A DNA stretch of 64,000 bases from an uncultured Alphaproteobacteria bacterium (GTDB lineage Bacteria > Pseudomonadota > Alphaproteobacteria > HIMB59 > GCA-002718135): assembly GCA_902574475.1 (NCBI GenBank), contig CACGNZ010000004.1, positions 1 through 64,000 on the forward strand, written 5' to 3'. Under the pieces are notes generated by a model that had not been told where the DNA came from, searched no databases, and worked only from the letters and a program-made list of their open reading frames with translations. The first letter of the stretch is position 1. Every line of letters starts with the position of its first letter. Shown in pieces: positions 49,455 to 60,397 of the stretch. Made by a program: the position numbers and the translations under genes.

Positions 49455-51845
49455 ATGAAATTTACACTAGACTGGCTAAAAGATCATTTAGATACTTCTG
49501 AAAATTTAAATACCATAACAGATACTCTAACCAATATTGGTTTAGAGATTGAAAGTGTAGAAGATAAATCAGAAATATTTAAGAATTTTACAGTAGCTAA
49601 AATTTTAAAAGTAGAAAAACATCCAGATGCAGATAAGCTTAAAGTATGTCAGGTTGAAACAATAAATGGAAATTATCAAGTTGTGTGTGGTGCTCCAAAT
49701 GCAAGAGAAGGCATGCTTGGAATTTTTGCACCAGAAAATAGTTACATTCCTGGAACTGACTTACATTTAAAGAAAACTAAAATTAGAGGAGTTGAGTCTT
49801 GCGGAATGCTTGTATCAGAAAGAGAGATGGGTATTTCTGATGAACACGATGGAATTATTGAACTTAAAGATAATTATAAAATTGGTGATCTATTTAGTAA
49901 AATTTTTGCAATAGATGAACCTGTTATTGAAATTAATTTAACACCAAATAGATCTGACTGTTTATCAGTCAGAGGTATCGCAAGAGATTTAGCAGCAGCA
50001 GGAATTGGTAAATTAAAAGAATTAAATTATAAAAAATCAAAAGAATCATTCAAAAGCCCAATTACGTGGAAAAAAGAATTTCAAAATAATAATCTATGTC
50101 CTGGAGTAGCAGGTCGATATTTCAAAAATGTCAAAAATGTAGAAAGCCCTAAATGGCTTCAAGATAGATTAACCGCAATCGGATTAAGACCCATTTCAGC
50201 TCTTGTTGACATTACAAATTATATTACCTTTGACTTAGGAAGACCACTTCATGTTTACGATGCTGATAAAGTGTCAGGCAATTTAACAATGCGATTAGCC
50301 AACAAAAATGAGGAATGTTTAGCATTAAATGAAGTTAATTATAAATGTGACATTGACATGATTGTAATTTCTGATGACGAAAAAAAACTTCATGGAATCG
50401 GTGGAGTTATGGGTGGTCTCGATAGTGGTTGTAGTATGGAGACTAAAAATGTCTTTCTAGAAGTTGCCTTATTTGATCCGATTTCTGTAACTAAAACTGG
50501 AAGAAAACTAAATCTTCAAAGTGATGCACGTTACCGTTTTGAAAGAGGGATTGATACTGATTCTATCTATTGGGGTGTCGATGCAGCAACTCAAATGATT
50601 TTGAAATTATGTGGAGGAGAAGTAAGTGAGTTCGTTTCTTCAGAAATCAATATAGATAAAACTAAGCCATTCATGTTTGATACAAATAAAGTGAAAACTT
50701 ATGGTGGTATAGAAATTAATAATAAGGAACAGGAAAAAATATTACTTTCACTTGGTTTCTCTGTTAATGAAAAAAAATCAAAATTTGAAATTCAAAGTCC
50801 TACTTTTAGACCAGATATTGTTGGTGAGGCAGATATCGTCGAAGAAATAATTAGAATTTATGGTTATAATAAAATTCCTCTAAAAAAAGTAACTAATCAA
50901 GAAGAAAAAAAGCAGATTTTAAATACTAAAACTAAAACTTTTTATAAAAGCAAAAAAACTATAGCTCATAATGGATATTCTGAAGTTGTAACATGGTCAT
51001 TTATGGATGAAAAAAAAGCAAAAATTATTTCAGATGAAATAATTAGTTTAAAAAATCCAATAAGTACCGATTTGAACACAATGAGACCATCAACGCTTCC
51101 AAATTTATTAGAAGCAATAAATCAAAATAAAGCAAGAATGTACTTGAGAGCTAAAATATTTGAAGTAGGTCCAAACTTTTCTAAATCATTACCAGACCAA
51201 CAAGAAAATGTTGCTACTGCTATAGCTTATGGCTCATCTGATGAACAAAACTGGTTATCGAACAAAAAAAATATTGATGTCTTTAGTATAAAGGCTGATT
51301 TATTTTCTATATTAGCAAACTTAAATGTACCTATAGATAATTTGTTATATGAAAAACTTGAAGGTCAAATCTATCATCCTGGTAAGTCATCTTCTTTAAG
51401 GCTTGGTAAAAACAAAATAGCTAATTTTGGAGAGCTGCATCCAATTCTATTAAAAACAATGGATGTTAATTTTAAGGTATTTGGTTTTGAAATATATTTG
51501 GAGAATATTTCACAATTTCAAGAAAATAAATCTTTCTCTAAAGGTGGTTTTGCTAATAATCCTTATCAAATGGTTGAAAGAGATTTTGCCTTTCTGTTTC
51601 CAAAAGATGTTAAGGCTAGTGAGATAATTAAAAAAGTAAAAAAAATAGACAAAAATATAATTCAAAATGTAACAATATTTGATGTTTATGATGGCGATAA
51701 ACTTCCAGAAAATAAAAAAAGTATTGCTTTTAGGGTATTACTGCAACCTCAAGATAAAACATTCAACGATCAAGAAATTGAGGAATTATCAAATAAAATA
51801 ATAGATGAAATATCTAAATCACTTGATGCATCTATAAGAAACTAA
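49455..51845 (+). CDS. pheT: Phenylalanyl-tRNA synthetase beta chain
   Basis: Seen: an N-terminal tRNA-binding OB domain (about 40-150, [15 protein letters not shown]), the B3/B4 editing domain that hydrolyses Tyr-tRNAPhe ([13 protein letters not shown]), the B5 domain, the class II-like core ([17 protein letters not shown]) and the C-terminal ferredoxin-like anticodon-binding domain ([13 protein letters not shown]). At 796 residues it is complete. It lies directly behind pheS and overlaps lepA by one base. Confidence 0.97.
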   Translation: MKFTLDWLKDHLDTSENLNTITDTLTNIGLEIESVEDKSEIFKNFTVAKILKVEKHPDADKLKVCQVETINGNYQVVCGAPNAREGMLGIFAPENSYIPGTDLHLKKTKIRGVESCGMLVSEREMGISDEHDGIIELKDNYKIGDLFSKIFAIDEPVIEINLTPNRSDCLSVRGIARDLAAAGIGKLKELNYKKSKESFKSPITWKKEFQNNNLCPGVAGRYFKNVKNVESPKWLQDRLTAIGLRPISALVDITNYITFDLGRPLHVYDADKVSGNLTMRLANKNEECLALNEVNYKCDIDMIVISDDEKKLHGIGGVMGGLDSGCSMETKNVFLEVALFDPISVTKTGRKLNLQSDARYRFERGIDTDSIYWGVDAATQMILKLCGGEVSEFVSSEINIDKTKPFMFDTNKVKTYGGIEINNKEQEKILLSLGFSVNEKKSKFEIQSPTFRPDIVGEADIVEEIIRIYGYNKIPLKKVTNQEEKKQILNTKTKTFYKSKKTIAHNGYSEVVTWSFMDEKKAKIISDEIISLKNPISTDLNTMRPSTLPNLLEAINQNKARMYLRAKIFEVGPNFSKSLPDQQENVATAIAYGSSDEQNWLSNKKNIDVFSIKADLFSILANLNVPIDNLLYEKLEGQIYHPGKSSSLRLGKNKIANFGELHPILLKTMDVNFKVFGFEIYLENISQFQENKSFSKGGFANNPYQMVERDFAFLFPKDVKASEIIKKVKKIDKNIIQNVTIFDVYDGDKLPENKKSIAFRVLLQPQDKTFNDQEIEELSNKIIDEISKSLDASIRN

Positions 51846-53647
51846 TGACAGAACTTACTTCTATTCGTAATTTCTCCATAGTTGCTCACATAGATCATGG
51901 GAAATCAACTTTAGCCGATAGGCTCATACAGTTTTGTGGAGGTCTAACTGATAGAGAGATGAAAGAACAGGTTTTAGACTCAATGGAATTAGAAAGAGAA
52001 AGAGGTATTACAATTAAGGCTCAAACAGTGAGACTTTCGTACAAATCAAATGATGGCAAGACTTACATACTTAATATTATGGATACCCCAGGTCATGTTG
52101 ATTTTTCTTATGAGGTATCCAGATCCTTAGCTGCATGTGAGGGATCTTTATTAATAGTAGATTCTACACAAGGTGTTGAAGCTCAAACATTAGCTAATGC
52201 CTATCAAGCAATTAATAATGATCATGAAATACTGACTGTCCTAAATAAAATTGATCTTCCTTCCTCTGAGCCAGATAAAATAAAATCACAAATTGAAGAT
52301 GTGCTAGGTATTGAAACTGAAAATGCTTCTCTTGTTTCAGCTAAAACAGGTGCAGGCATTGAAGATTTATTAAATAAAATTATAACACTTCTTCCATCTC
52401 CATCAGGTGAAAAAAGTAAAGAATTGAAATGTATGTTAGTTGATAGTTGGTATGACAGCTATCTTGGTGTGGTTGTACTTTTAAGGGTTATAAATGGAGA
52501 GCTAAAAAAAGGTCAGAAAATTAGATTTATGGCAACAGGTGCCACATACACAATTGATAGAGTAGGAATATTTTCTCCTAAGGCAACTGAAGTTGATAGA
52601 CTAGGGCCTGGAGAAATAGGTTTTATAAATTCAGGTATTAAAAGTGTTTCTGATTGTAAAGTTGGCGACACAATAACAGATGATAAACTTCCAACTGAAG
52701 AAGTGCTTCCAGGTTTTAAACCATCCCAACCTGTAGTTTTTTGTGGAATGTTTCCTATTGATTCAGATGACTATGAACATATGCGAGATAGCATGTCTAA
52801 ACTTGCTTTGAATGACTCAAGTTTTTCTTATGAACCAGAAGTAAGTCCTGCATTAGGGTATGGTTTTCGTTGTGGTTTTTTGGGCTTACTTCATTTAGAA
52901 ATTATCAGAGACCGATTTGAAAGAGAATTTAATCTAGAACTTGTTACTACAGCACCATCAGTAGTTTATAAAATATTGATGAAAGATGGATCAACTATAA
53001 ATCTTCATAATCCCACTGATATGCCTGATCCAGTAAAAATTGAAAATATTTCTGAGCCTTGGATAAAGGCTACAATAATAGTACCTGAAGAATTTTTAGG
53101 ATCAGTCTTAGAGTTATGCACTTCTAAAAGAGGTATTCAGCTAAATATGAGTTATGCAGGTAACAGACCATTAGTTGAGTATAAACTTCCACTTAATGAA
53201 GTTGTTTTTGATTTTTATGATAGACTAAAATCAATTACAAAAGGTTACGCAAGTTTTGATTATGAAATTACAGGTTATGAAGTGAATAATTTAGTTAAGG
53301 TAGGCATACTCATTAATGGAGATCCTGTTGATGCATTATCATTAATTGTTCATAAAGATAGGTCTGAGCAAAGAGGTAGGGCACTTTGTGAAAGATTAAA
53401 AGATTTAATTCCTAGACAACAATTCAAAGTTGCAATCCAAGCAGCTATTGGGGGTAAAGTAATTGCACGTGAAACTGTTGCTTCTTTTAGAAAAGATGTA
53501 ACTCAAAAACTTTACGGCGGTGATGTAACAAGAAAAAATAAACTTTTAGATAAGCAAAAAAAAGGTAAAAAAAGAATGAGACAGTTTGGAAAAGTAGATA
53601 TTCCACAAAACACTTTTTTAAATGCATTAAAAATGAATAATAATTAA
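51845..53647 (+). CDS. lepA: Elongation factor 4 (LepA), ribosome-associated GTPase
   Basis: A GTPase that remodels translating ribosomes. Seen: G1 AHIDHGKST, the switch I stretch [16 protein letters not shown]3 DTPGHVDF, G4 NKID, EF-G-like domains and the LepA-specific C-terminus ([30 protein letters not shown]). At 600 residues it is normal. It starts in the pheT stop (TAATG) and converges on a membrane-protein gene with a 4-base overlap, the boundary between core genes and the surface-glycan region. Confidence 0.97.
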   Translation: MTELTSIRNFSIVAHIDHGKSTLADRLIQFCGGLTDREMKEQVLDSMELERERGITIKAQTVRLSYKSNDGKTYILNIMDTPGHVDFSYEVSRSLAACEGSLLIVDSTQGVEAQTLANAYQAINNDHEILTVLNKIDLPSSEPDKIKSQIEDVLGIETENASLVSAKTGAGIEDLLNKIITLLPSPSGEKSKELKCMLVDSWYDSYLGVVVLLRVINGELKKGQKIRFMATGATYTIDRVGIFSPKATEVDRLGPGEIGFINSGIKSVSDCKVGDTITDDKLPTEEVLPGFKPSQPVVFCGMFPIDSDDYEHMRDSMSKLALNDSSFSYEPEVSPALGYGFRCGFLGLLHLEIIRDRFEREFNLELVTTAPSVVYKILMKDGSTINLHNPTDMPDPVKIENISEPWIKATIIVPEEFLGSVLELCTSKRGIQLNMSYAGNRPLVEYKLPLNEVVFDFYDRLKSITKGYASFDYEITGYEVNNLVKVGILINGDPVDALSLIVHKDRSEQRGRALCERLKDLIPRQQFKVAIQAAIGGKVIARETVASFRKDVTQKLYGGDVTRKNKLLDKQKKGKKRMRQFGKVDIPQNTFLNALKMNNN

Positions 53648-55146
53648 AAATTAATTCTTTCTATAACTTGTCCATTTATTATTGGTGGCCATATACTATA
53701 TCTTTTTTCATACCAAAAAATTTTAAAAATATTTTCTAATACAAAGTATAATAAAACTAATAAAAGAATTGTTCTTATATATACTTTTATTGATTTAAAA
53801 TTTTCTCTCATTAACTTTAACCAAAAAGGAGTTAAAATTACAATGATAAGTGTTAAATTATAAAATATACCAAATCGATATGCTGGTGCAAAAATAAACC
53901 AAATAAGATTAGCAATAATAATTAAAATAAATAATGTTAAATAACTATATTTTTTTTTAATATTGAAAAATAAAGCTTCCTTCTCTTTCTTTAATTTAAT
54001 ATGAAAATAAAATATGGGCATTAATAATATAATGAAATAAATTAAGTAAGTTTCTAGTATTTTATTAAAATGATTATGAAACCAGATACTTATCCAACTA
54101 AAACCTTCAACGCTAATTTTGGTATTAATGTCCCCTTTGGCGAAAGATTCTATATTATATGTTTCCTGTATTGCTAACTCATTATTTTGAAAACAAGTTA
54201 TCTCTTGAGGCCATATTAAACAACCACTTATGTTATAATTTTGAAAAAACCAAATAACTATTATCAAAAAAGGTATTAATAAATTCAATAAATTTATTTT
54301 ATAATAATCAATTTTATGAATTATTATAAATAGATAGAGAAATATTAATGTATTTGTTATTTTAAACACAAAAGCACTAAATGATAAAATCAATACAATA
54401 AATAAAAGATTATTTGAGTAATTTTCATTTCTATCAAAACTTTTATAAAAAATTATATAAAATACGTAAATTAATATAAGAAAACCGGGAATATCTGTGC
54501 CAAAATCTTTGTAATTATTAAGAACACCCAAAAGAAAAATTAGAATAAATAAGGCACTAATTCCAAGATTATAATTTTGTTCTTTTATAGATCTTTTGTA
54601 TAAGTAATAACTATCGTAAACAGTCATTGAATACAAAATTGAACCCAACACAAAGTAAGTACTAGTAAAAATATTATAAGTGTATACTCCATTTAAGAAA
54701 AGCCAGAATGAGTTATAGCTAATTCTTCTATCATGCTCAATTTCGAATAACGTTTTAGATTTAAAGTTATTAATTGTCTCTAAATGATAATTAAAATCAT
54801 CACTTACTCCAGCATATATAGATAAGATTGATGCAAATAAAACTATAAAGAAAATAAATAATAAATTTTTTTTTCTAAAATATTCTTTATCTGAAGAATA
54901 AATATAAAAAAAAAATCCAAGAAATAAAATAACTAATGTTATATTGTTTGTTAAAGGAAAAAAAAAATTTACAATTCCTGATATAATTCCAACAAAAAAT
55001 AAACCTTGAACGAAGATTGTATTTTTTAAACATAAAATATTATAATTATTATTAATAATTTTTGAAAATACAATTCCGTATCCTAAGAGACTCAATAAAG
55101 TAAAAAAAATATATATTGGTAAAATAATAATATTTACAATAAACAT
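53644..55146 (-). CDS. Polytopic membrane protein of unknown function, GT-C-like
   Basis: I do not recognise a firm family. The 500 residues hold about 11-13 hydrophobic segments and one longer loop (about 150 residues before the C-terminal block) with [16 protein letters not shown], reminiscent of the SG-x-LI-x-P motif of large bacterial membrane proteins linked to glycan assembly (LIC_10190-like). [10 protein letters not shown] near residue 120 lies where GT-C glycosyltransferases carry their acidic active site. A glycosyltransferase acting on a polyprenyl-linked sugar is plausible from the setting. It is the last gene of the leftward sugar cluster. Confidence 0.6.
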   Translation of the reverse strand: MFIVNIIILPIYIFFTLLSLLGYGIVFSKIINNNYNILCLKNTIFVQGLFFVGIISGIVNFFFPLTNNITLVILFLGFFFYIYSSDKEYFRKKNLLFIFFIVLFASILSIYAGVSDDFNYHLETINNFKSKTLFEIEHDRRISYNSFWLFLNGVYTYNIFTSTYFVLGSILYSMTVYDSYYLYKRSIKEQNYNLGISALFILIFLLGVLNNYKDFGTDIPGFLILIYVFYIIFYKSFDRNENYSNNLLFIVLILSFSAFVFKITNTLIFLYLFIIIHKIDYYKINLLNLLIPFLIIVIWFFQNYNISGCLIWPQEITCFQNNELAIQETYNIESFAKGDINTKISVEGFSWISIWFHNHFNKILETYLIYFIILLMPIFYFHIKLKKEKEALFFNIKKKYSYLTLFILIIIANLIWFIFAPAYRFGIFYNLTLIIVILTPFWLKLMRENFKSIKVYIRTILLLVLLYFVLENIFKIFWYEKRYSIWPPIINGQVIERINF

Positions 55147-55159
55147 AAAAGTTATTTTA

Positions 55160-56059
55160 TTAGCAATTATAATATTTTTCTAAAATTTTTACAGTTTTAC
55201 ATGATGAATCTATCAAACTGTCACAATAATTGTGGTCATTTTGTTCAATTAATTCATTAAATTTTGTTAGTAATGAATTAAGAGGAGTTTCTGAATTCTT
55301 ATAAATTAAGTTATCATCTAAATATACTTTATGATTAATAAGATCACATTTTAAATACTTACCATTATCTAAAATTATCTTTAATACTCTACTTTTATTT
55401 TTAAATAAATTTCCCGTCAATATTCTAACATTTATTTTTTTATTAATATTAAAATTAAATTTAGCAACGATTCCATTGCCATATAAATTATTCTTACGAA
55501 TTTCTTTAAAATTACTTTCAAATAATTTATCTTCAGGAAACAAATTATGTATTAGTGATATGGAGTGAAATCCCCAATCCCAAATTGGATTTATTTTATT
55601 TCTAAATTGACCAAAACTACCTTCATTTATTAGCACTCTTTTAATTTTATTTTTATTGAAATTAACAAATTTTTTTATCTCATTAAATGAACTTGAAAAA
55701 ACGTTGCTTAAATTTGGTAAAATTATACTCTTATTTGCTTTATATATTTTCTTTATTTCTAAACTTGACTGATAAGAATTACTTAGAGGTTTTTCTAATA
55801 TTAATGGTATTTTTTTAAAATTACTTAACTTTATTACTTCTAAATTGGTCTCTGGTAAAGCAGCTATATATATACAATCTAAATCTTTATTATCTAACAT
55901 TTCATTAATACTATTAAATATATTTATATTTTTAGAAATGTTATTGTTTCTTTTTCTACAGACAATACTTTTCAAATTAAAATTTATATGTTTTTCAATT
56001 TCTTTAGAAACAATTTTTGACCAATTTCCACAACCGACTAAACCAATGTTATACGGCAT
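55160..56059 (-). CDS. Gfo/Idh/MocA-family oxidoreductase
   Basis: NAD(P)-dependent sugar dehydrogenase or reductase, likely acting on a nucleotide sugar. Seen: N-terminal Rossmann motif IGLVGCGNWSK and the family signature LILEKPLS with E89-K90-P91, followed by an alpha/beta domain with GFHSISL holding the usual histidine. At 299 residues it is short (usual 320-380). It sits 7 bases downstream of the SDR gene. Product unknown; a 3-keto or deoxy sugar step is possible. Confidence 0.82.
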   Translation of the reverse strand: MPYNIGLVGCGNWSKIVSKEIEKHINFNLKSIVCRKRNNNISKNINIFNSINEMLDNKDLDCIYIAALPETNLEVIKLSNFKKIPLILEKPLSNSYQSSLEIKKIYKANKSIILPNLSNVFSSSFNEIKKFVNFNKNKIKRVLINEGSFGQFRNKINPIWDWGFHSISLIHNLFPEDKLFESNFKEIRKNNLYGNGIVAKFNFNINKKINVRILTGNLFKNKSRVLKIILDNGKYLKCDLINHKVYLDDNLIYKNSETPLNSLLTKFNELIEQNDHNYCDSLIDSSCKTVKILEKYYNC

Positions 56060-56066
56060 ATAAATA

Positions 56067-57098
56067 TCAGAATTTATAGTTTTCAGAAGCCCATAACAAA
56101 TAATTCTTTAATCCTTTTTGTAATGTTACTTTTGGTTTGTATTTTAAATCTTTAATGGCTTTATTTATATTCGGACTTCGTCTTTGAGGCTCATCTTTAG
56201 GATATGAACTAGGATATTTAATTATTTTTGATTTAATTTTATTTTTAGCTAGATTTTTGAAAATTTTCACTATTTCTTTAACTGATATTTCTGGTTTTGT
56301 ATTTCCAATATTATAAGCCTCTCCTGATTTTCCTAGAGCAGTAACTCTTAAAAAACCTTCAATGGCATCACTAATATAACAATAAGTTCTTGTTTGATTT
56401 CCAGTGCCATAAATTCTAAGTGCTTTATTATTTAAAATATTGCTTATAAAATTAGGAAATATCCTGTAATCATTTTGTCTCATTCCAGGTCCATAAACAT
56501 TAAATGGCCTTATTATGTTTGTATGTATATCAAAATAATTTTTATAAATATAACAATAAGTTTCTCCTAATCGCTTACTTTCATCATAGCATGACCTTGG
56601 GCCCATCGAAGTAAGATTTCCATTATAATTTTCATTTGTAGGGACATTTTTAGAATCAGGGTCTCCATATATTTCACTTGTACTAAAATAAATTAATTTT
56701 GATTTATTTTTTTTTGCTAAAGCAAGGCAATTTTTTATACCTTGTATTGTTACTTCAATTGTTTCAAGAGGTTCCTTTCTATAATAAAAAGGACTTGCAA
56801 TACCAGCGGCATGAATAATTACATTAAATTTTTTTTTTGAATAAAATTTTTTAGAAACATCTTTTTTCACAAAATGAATATTTTTATCGTTAGCTGATTT
56901 GTCTATATTTTTATCAAATACAGTTAGATTAATCGGGTTTTTAATGATTTCGTTGTATCTTCTAAAAACTTCTACAAAATATCGTCCTAAAAAACCATTA
57001 CCTCCTGTTAATAGAATTTTTTTCCCTTTGTAGAATGGTAAAATATCGTATGTATTTTTAATTATTTCATCAATATCCGAATCTATAAAATGTTTCAT
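56067..57098 (-). CDS. NAD-dependent sugar epimerase/dehydratase, UDP-glucuronate decarboxylase-like
   Basis: Extended short-chain dehydrogenase acting on a nucleotide sugar. Seen: TGGNGFLG at 31-38, FSTSEIYGDP, the catalytic YDESK (Y171, K175) within MGPRSCYDESKRLGET, and RPFNVYGPGM with GNQTRTYCYISD. The GPRSCYDE-KR-ET run is characteristic of UDP-xylose synthase; other decarboxylase-like SDRs share it, so UDP-xylose is a suggestion. A 27-residue N-terminal extension precedes the Rossmann fold. It overlaps the methyltransferase gene by 4 bases. Confidence 0.82.
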   Translation of the reverse strand: MKHFIDSDIDEIIKNTYDILPFYKGKKILLTGGNGFLGRYFVEVFRRYNEIIKNPINLTVFDKNIDKSANDKNIHFVKKDVSKKFYSKKKFNVIIHAAGIASPFYYRKEPLETIEVTIQGIKNCLALAKKNKSKLIYFSTSEIYGDPDSKNVPTNENYNGNLTSMGPRSCYDESKRLGETYCYIYKNYFDIHTNIIRPFNVYGPGMRQNDYRIFPNFISNILNNKALRIYGTGNQTRTYCYISDAIEGFLRVTALGKSGEAYNIGNTKPEISVKEIVKIFKNLAKNKIKSKIIKYPSSYPKDEPQRRSPNINKAIKDLKYKPKVTLQKGLKNYLLWASENYKF

Positions 57099-58279
57099 TT
57101 TAAAGTTTTAAAAGGAATTGGTTTAAAAAAAGTTACCTTGTATTTTTTAAATTTATTTTTTATATCTTTAAAATATTCGTAAGCAAACACAACAACAATA
57201 TCTATTTTATTGTTAATATTACCTTTTCTTGGTAGAATTTTTATATGAGAACCTGGTGTATATTTATTTTGTTTAATTGGGCTATCATCAATAATGTATT
57301 CTATTAATTTATCATTTATTTTTGCAAAATTTGTAATAGTTGAAACTCTGGCTGGAGATCCATATCCAATAATTTTTTTTCCTTTAGATCTCAATTCTTT
57401 AAGACTGTTTCGTAATTTATTTGATTCTAACAACATTCTTGTATTAATTTTTTTAAAATTCTTAATATTTAATTGTAAGTTTTCTCTTTTTAGAATTTTC
57501 ACACACCTTTGTGTCATTTTTGTAAATTTTGAATTTTTAATATACAATCTTAAGGAGCCTCCATGAATATCAATAATCTCAATATCATATAGGCTCATAT
57601 CAAACTTCTTAAACATATAATTGATCGTATTTGCAGAGTAATAAAATGGTCTATCAAAATAAAATCTTTCATACTCTAAGTTTTTTAAAAAATTATATAA
57701 ATATTCTATTTCAATAATTAGGGTGCCTTCTTTCTTAAGAAAAAATTTGGTATTTTTTACAAACTCAATTGGATTTTCAAGATGAGTTATAACACTGGAT
57801 GCTACAATTGCATCTGGTTTGGAATTATTTTTCAATATTTTTCTAATAATATTTTTATCATAAAAACCAATATAGGTTTCTAACCCCCTATCATTTGCAA
57901 TTTTACCAACATTTATAGATGGATCTATTCCTATGGCCTTTACTTTATTTTTTTTAAGAGGCTCAAGCAATATTCCATCGTTTGAACCTATATCTATTAC
58001 AAATTTATATTTTTTAAGTTTTTTAGCTAAATTAAAAAAATGTCTTTTAAGACTTTTATTTATTGAAGATAAATAAAAATATTCATTGAACATTAATTTT
58101 CTACTAATAATATTTTTGATTTGAGCGCATTTACATTTTTTACAAAAATAAACTGATAATTTATATTTTTTTTCTTTTTTAACTTCTAATTTATTTTTTG
58201 GGTATTTATTTGCTAATGGTTGTCTATTTAAATTAAATATTTCAAAAGTTTTTTTTGTATTACAAATTCTACATTCCAT
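57095..58279 (-). CDS. Zinc-ribbon sugar C-methyltransferase-like protein (TylCIII type)
   Basis: Three-part SAM-dependent methyltransferase of 394 residues. Seen: an N-terminal zinc site with CRIC at 3-6 and a second pair in YFCKKCKC near residues 46-52; a Rossmann methyltransferase core with VIDIGSNDGILLEPL; and a C-terminal domain with GYGSPARVSTITN and YIIDDSP. This layout is that of NDP-sugar C-methyltransferases such as TylCIII. It is placed between a GT2 gene and the SDR gene, so a branched or methylated sugar for the surface glycan is likely. Confidence 0.85.
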   Translation of the reverse strand: MECRICNTKKTFEIFNLNRQPLANKYPKNKLEVKKEKKYKLSVYFCKKCKCAQIKNIISRKLMFNEYFYLSSINKSLKRHFFNLAKKLKKYKFVIDIGSNDGILLEPLKKNKVKAIGIDPSINVGKIANDRGLETYIGFYDKNIIRKILKNNSKPDAIVASSVITHLENPIEFVKNTKFFLKKEGTLIIEIEYLYNFLKNLEYERFYFDRPFYYSANTINYMFKKFDMSLYDIEIIDIHGGSLRLYIKNSKFTKMTQRCVKILKRENLQLNIKNFKKINTRMLLESNKLRNSLKELRSKGKKIIGYGSPARVSTITNFAKINDKLIEYIIDDSPIKQNKYTPGSHIKILPRKGNINNKIDIVVVFAYEYFKDIKNKFKKYKVTFFKPIPFKTLK

Positions 58280-58280
58280 T

Positions 58281-58985
58281 TTAAAATAATGTTTTAAATC
58301 TTGTTATCAAAATCCAATAAACCACTGAAAACACATGATAGTATCTTATTTTTTTACCTTCATCATATCTTCTAGCATCATAATTTATACCTATTTCATA
58401 AATTTTTTTAGAATTTTTCATTAAGAAAGTTAGAATCTCTGCATGCTGACCCCATTTAAATGATTTCAATTTTTCTACCATTAGATTATTTTTTTTATAA
58501 ACAATGTAACAACAATATATATCTGAGAATGTTGTATTATTTAGAACATTAAATAATATTGTTATAAATTTGTTACCAACCATATGCCAAAAATTTAGCA
58601 CACTTCTTTGATTACCTATAAACCTACTACCTATAACAAGATCTGCATTATATTTCTCGATTTTAGTTAAAAACATTTTTAGGTCAAAAGGATCATACTC
58701 TAAATCAGCATCTTGAAATACAACATATTCAAAATTTGCTGATTTTAACCCCTCTATTACTGCTTTACCTTTTCCACTATTTTTTGAAAGATTAATAAGT
58801 TTTGTATATAATTTTGTATTCTTTTCTAAAATCTTCTGAGTGTTATCAGTCGATCCATCATTTATAATAATTATTTCAATCTCTGCATCATTTTTGAGAA
58901 CACTTATTTTTTGAAGAATGCTCAAAATAGTTTTTTCTTCGTTAAAAACTGGTACAATTATACTTAATCTAATTTTATTTTTCAC
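58281..58985 (-). CDS. Family 2 glycosyltransferase, DPM1-like
   Basis: A 234-residue GT-A enzyme. Seen: SIIVPVFNEEKTILSIL, INDGSTDNT, SGKGKAV and the metal-binding FQDADLEYDP. Unlike the GT2 at 5562 it has no clear C-terminal membrane block. It probably transfers a sugar to polyprenyl phosphate. It is the first gene of the leftward cluster and starts 46 bases from the tRNA-Ser gene, which runs the other way. Confidence 0.85.
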   Translation of the reverse strand: MKNKIRLSIIVPVFNEEKTILSILQKISVLKNDAEIEIIIINDGSTDNTQKILEKNTKLYTKLINLSKNSGKGKAVIEGLKSANFEYVVFQDADLEYDPFDLKMFLTKIEKYNADLVIGSRFIGNQRSVLNFWHMVGNKFITILFNVLNNTTFSDIYCCYIVYKKNNLMVEKLKSFKWGQHAEILTFLMKNSKKIYEIGINYDARRYDEGKKIRYYHVFSVVYWILITRFKTLF

Positions 58986-59031
58986 TAGATAACAATATTT
59001 TAATTTTCTATAAAGTAAACAAATTAGTAAA

Positions 59032-59121
59032 GGAGAGATGTGAGAGCGGTTTAATCAGCACGCTTGGAAAGCGTGTGTAGTAGTAATACTACCGAGGGTT
59101 CGAATCCCTCTCTCTCCGCCA
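59032..59121 (+). tRNA. tRNA-Ser (anticodon GGA)
   Basis: A complete class II tRNA. Acceptor stem GGAGAGA (59032-59038) pairs with TCTCTCC (59111-59117); discriminator G59118 and an encoded CCA (59119-59121). Anticodon stem CACGC/GCGTG encloses the loop TTGGAAA, anticodon GGA at 59066-59068, reading UCC and UCU. The long variable arm (59076-59093) can pair GTAGTA with TACTAC, as in serine tRNAs. T arm GAGGG-TTCGAAT-CCCTC. A -10-like TATAAA lies at 59009-59014. A hydrolase gene starts 13 bases downstream. Confidence 0.98.
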
Positions 59122-59134
59122 GATATAAATCGTA

Positions 59135-60262
59135 ATGAAAAATTTTGTTTCTAATATATTTTCTATTTTGATCATTACTATATTGCTAGATTTATTTCTT
59201 ACATATTTTATATTTTCTAAATTTAATTTTAATGAAAAAATTTATCCAAAGCTAGATCATAGGATCGCCAATATAAACTACCATCATTCATTTAGAGAAA
59301 ATGTTTCTACTTATGATTATTGGGGTACATACAGATATATTTTTAAAACTAATTCTCTTGGTTTTAAGGATAGATATAATAGAGAAATTAAAAAACTTAC
59401 AAATTCAAAAAAAAGAGTAATTATTATAGGAGATTCATTTACTGAAGGGATAGGTTATGAATATGACAATACGTTTGTTGGACTTTTAGATAATCATATG
59501 CTTAATAAAAATATTGAAATACTAAATGCTGGTGTGGCCAGTCAATCACCTATAATTTATTTTAAAAAAATAAAATATCTACTTGAGGAAAAAAATATTA
59601 ATTTCGATGAACTGATAGTTTTCTTGGATATTTCTGATATACCTGACGAATACTATTATAATATTGATTTCAATAATTATCAGAATAAACATTTTAATTT
59701 AAGGGAATTTCTTCAAGAATTTTTAATTAAAAAATCGACATTATATTTATTTTTTGATGTAATTTTTGATAAAATAAATTTAAAAAAAGAAAAATATATT
59801 TCAAAATATAAAGCATCTAAAGAATTTAATTTAGATTTTTTTAAAACTAATAATGAGAAAATCAATTTATACAAATCTTTAAATGTTAAACGTGGCATGT
59901 GGAGTCATGATATTAATGCGTGGAATCTACATGGTACAAAAGGAAGAGAGCTTGCAGATCTATATTTAAGTAAACTTTTTGATTTATGTAAAAAAAATAA
60001 AATCAAATTTACGCTTGCAATATATCCGTGGCCAATTCATATCTTTTATGATCACGACTCAAGTTTTCACAGAGATTATTGGGCTGATTGGGCAAAAAAC
60101 AAAAATATAAAATTTATTGATTTTTTTAATTATTTTTTGAATGATAATTCTGAAGAAACAATTGAAAATTTTTTTATCAGCGGTGATATACATTGGAATA
60201 AAGATGGTCATATTTTTGTTCACGAAATAATGATGAAAGAATATTTTAAAAATATGGAATAA
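59135..60262 (+). CDS. SGNH/GDSL-type hydrolase with N-terminal membrane anchor
   Basis: Likely an envelope esterase or O-acyltransferase-like enzyme acting on a glycan. Seen: one N-terminal hydrophobic segment (about 8-28), the SGNH block I GDSFTEG with Ser101, GVASQSP as block II, and the C-terminal GDIHWNKDGH with D351 and H353, a layout seen in AlgX/AlgJ-like SGNH domains. At 375 residues. It is enclosed between the intact tRNA-Ser (13 bases upstream) and a decayed tRNA-Ser copy that begins just past its stop. Extremely AT-rich. Confidence 0.75.
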   Translation: MKNFVSNIFSILIITILLDLFLTYFIFSKFNFNEKIYPKLDHRIANINYHHSFRENVSTYDYWGTYRYIFKTNSLGFKDRYNREIKKLTNSKKRVIIIGDSFTEGIGYEYDNTFVGLLDNHMLNKNIEILNAGVASQSPIIYFKKIKYLLEEKNINFDELIVFLDISDIPDEYYYNIDFNNYQNKHFNLREFLQEFLIKKSTLYLFFDVIFDKINLKKEKYISKYKASKEFNLDFFKTNNEKINLYKSLNVKRGMWSHDINAWNLHGTKGRELADLYLSKLFDLCKKNKIKFTLAIYPWPIHIFYDHDSSFHRDYWADWAKNKNIKFIDFFNYFLNDNSEETIENFFISGDIHWNKDGHIFVHEIMMKEYFKNME

Positions 60263-60266
60263 TTTC

Positions 60267-60332
60267 TAATCAGGATGCTTGTTAATAGTGTATAGTAGCA
60301 ACTGCGGGGTTCAACTTCCTCTCTTTAAACCA
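60267..60332 (+). pseudogene. Decayed tRNA-Ser copy (D loop to CCA)
   Basis: These 66 bases align with the 3' three quarters of the tRNA-Ser at 59032-59121. Shared blocks include TAATCAG, GCTTG, AGTAG, GGGTTC (GGGGTTCAA at 60306-60314 is a T-loop-like run), CCTCTCT and the final ACCA/GCCA. I count about 46 identical bases of 66, with a 4-base gap in the variable arm. The anticodon stem no longer pairs and the acceptor half is missing, so it cannot be functional. It could be an attachment-site remnant or the leftover of a tandem duplication. Confidence 0.7.
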
Positions 60333-60397
60333 AAACTTTGTTATTTAAATGGTATTTTAATATACTTTTTTAAAGATACTTACTTTAGAATTATAAT

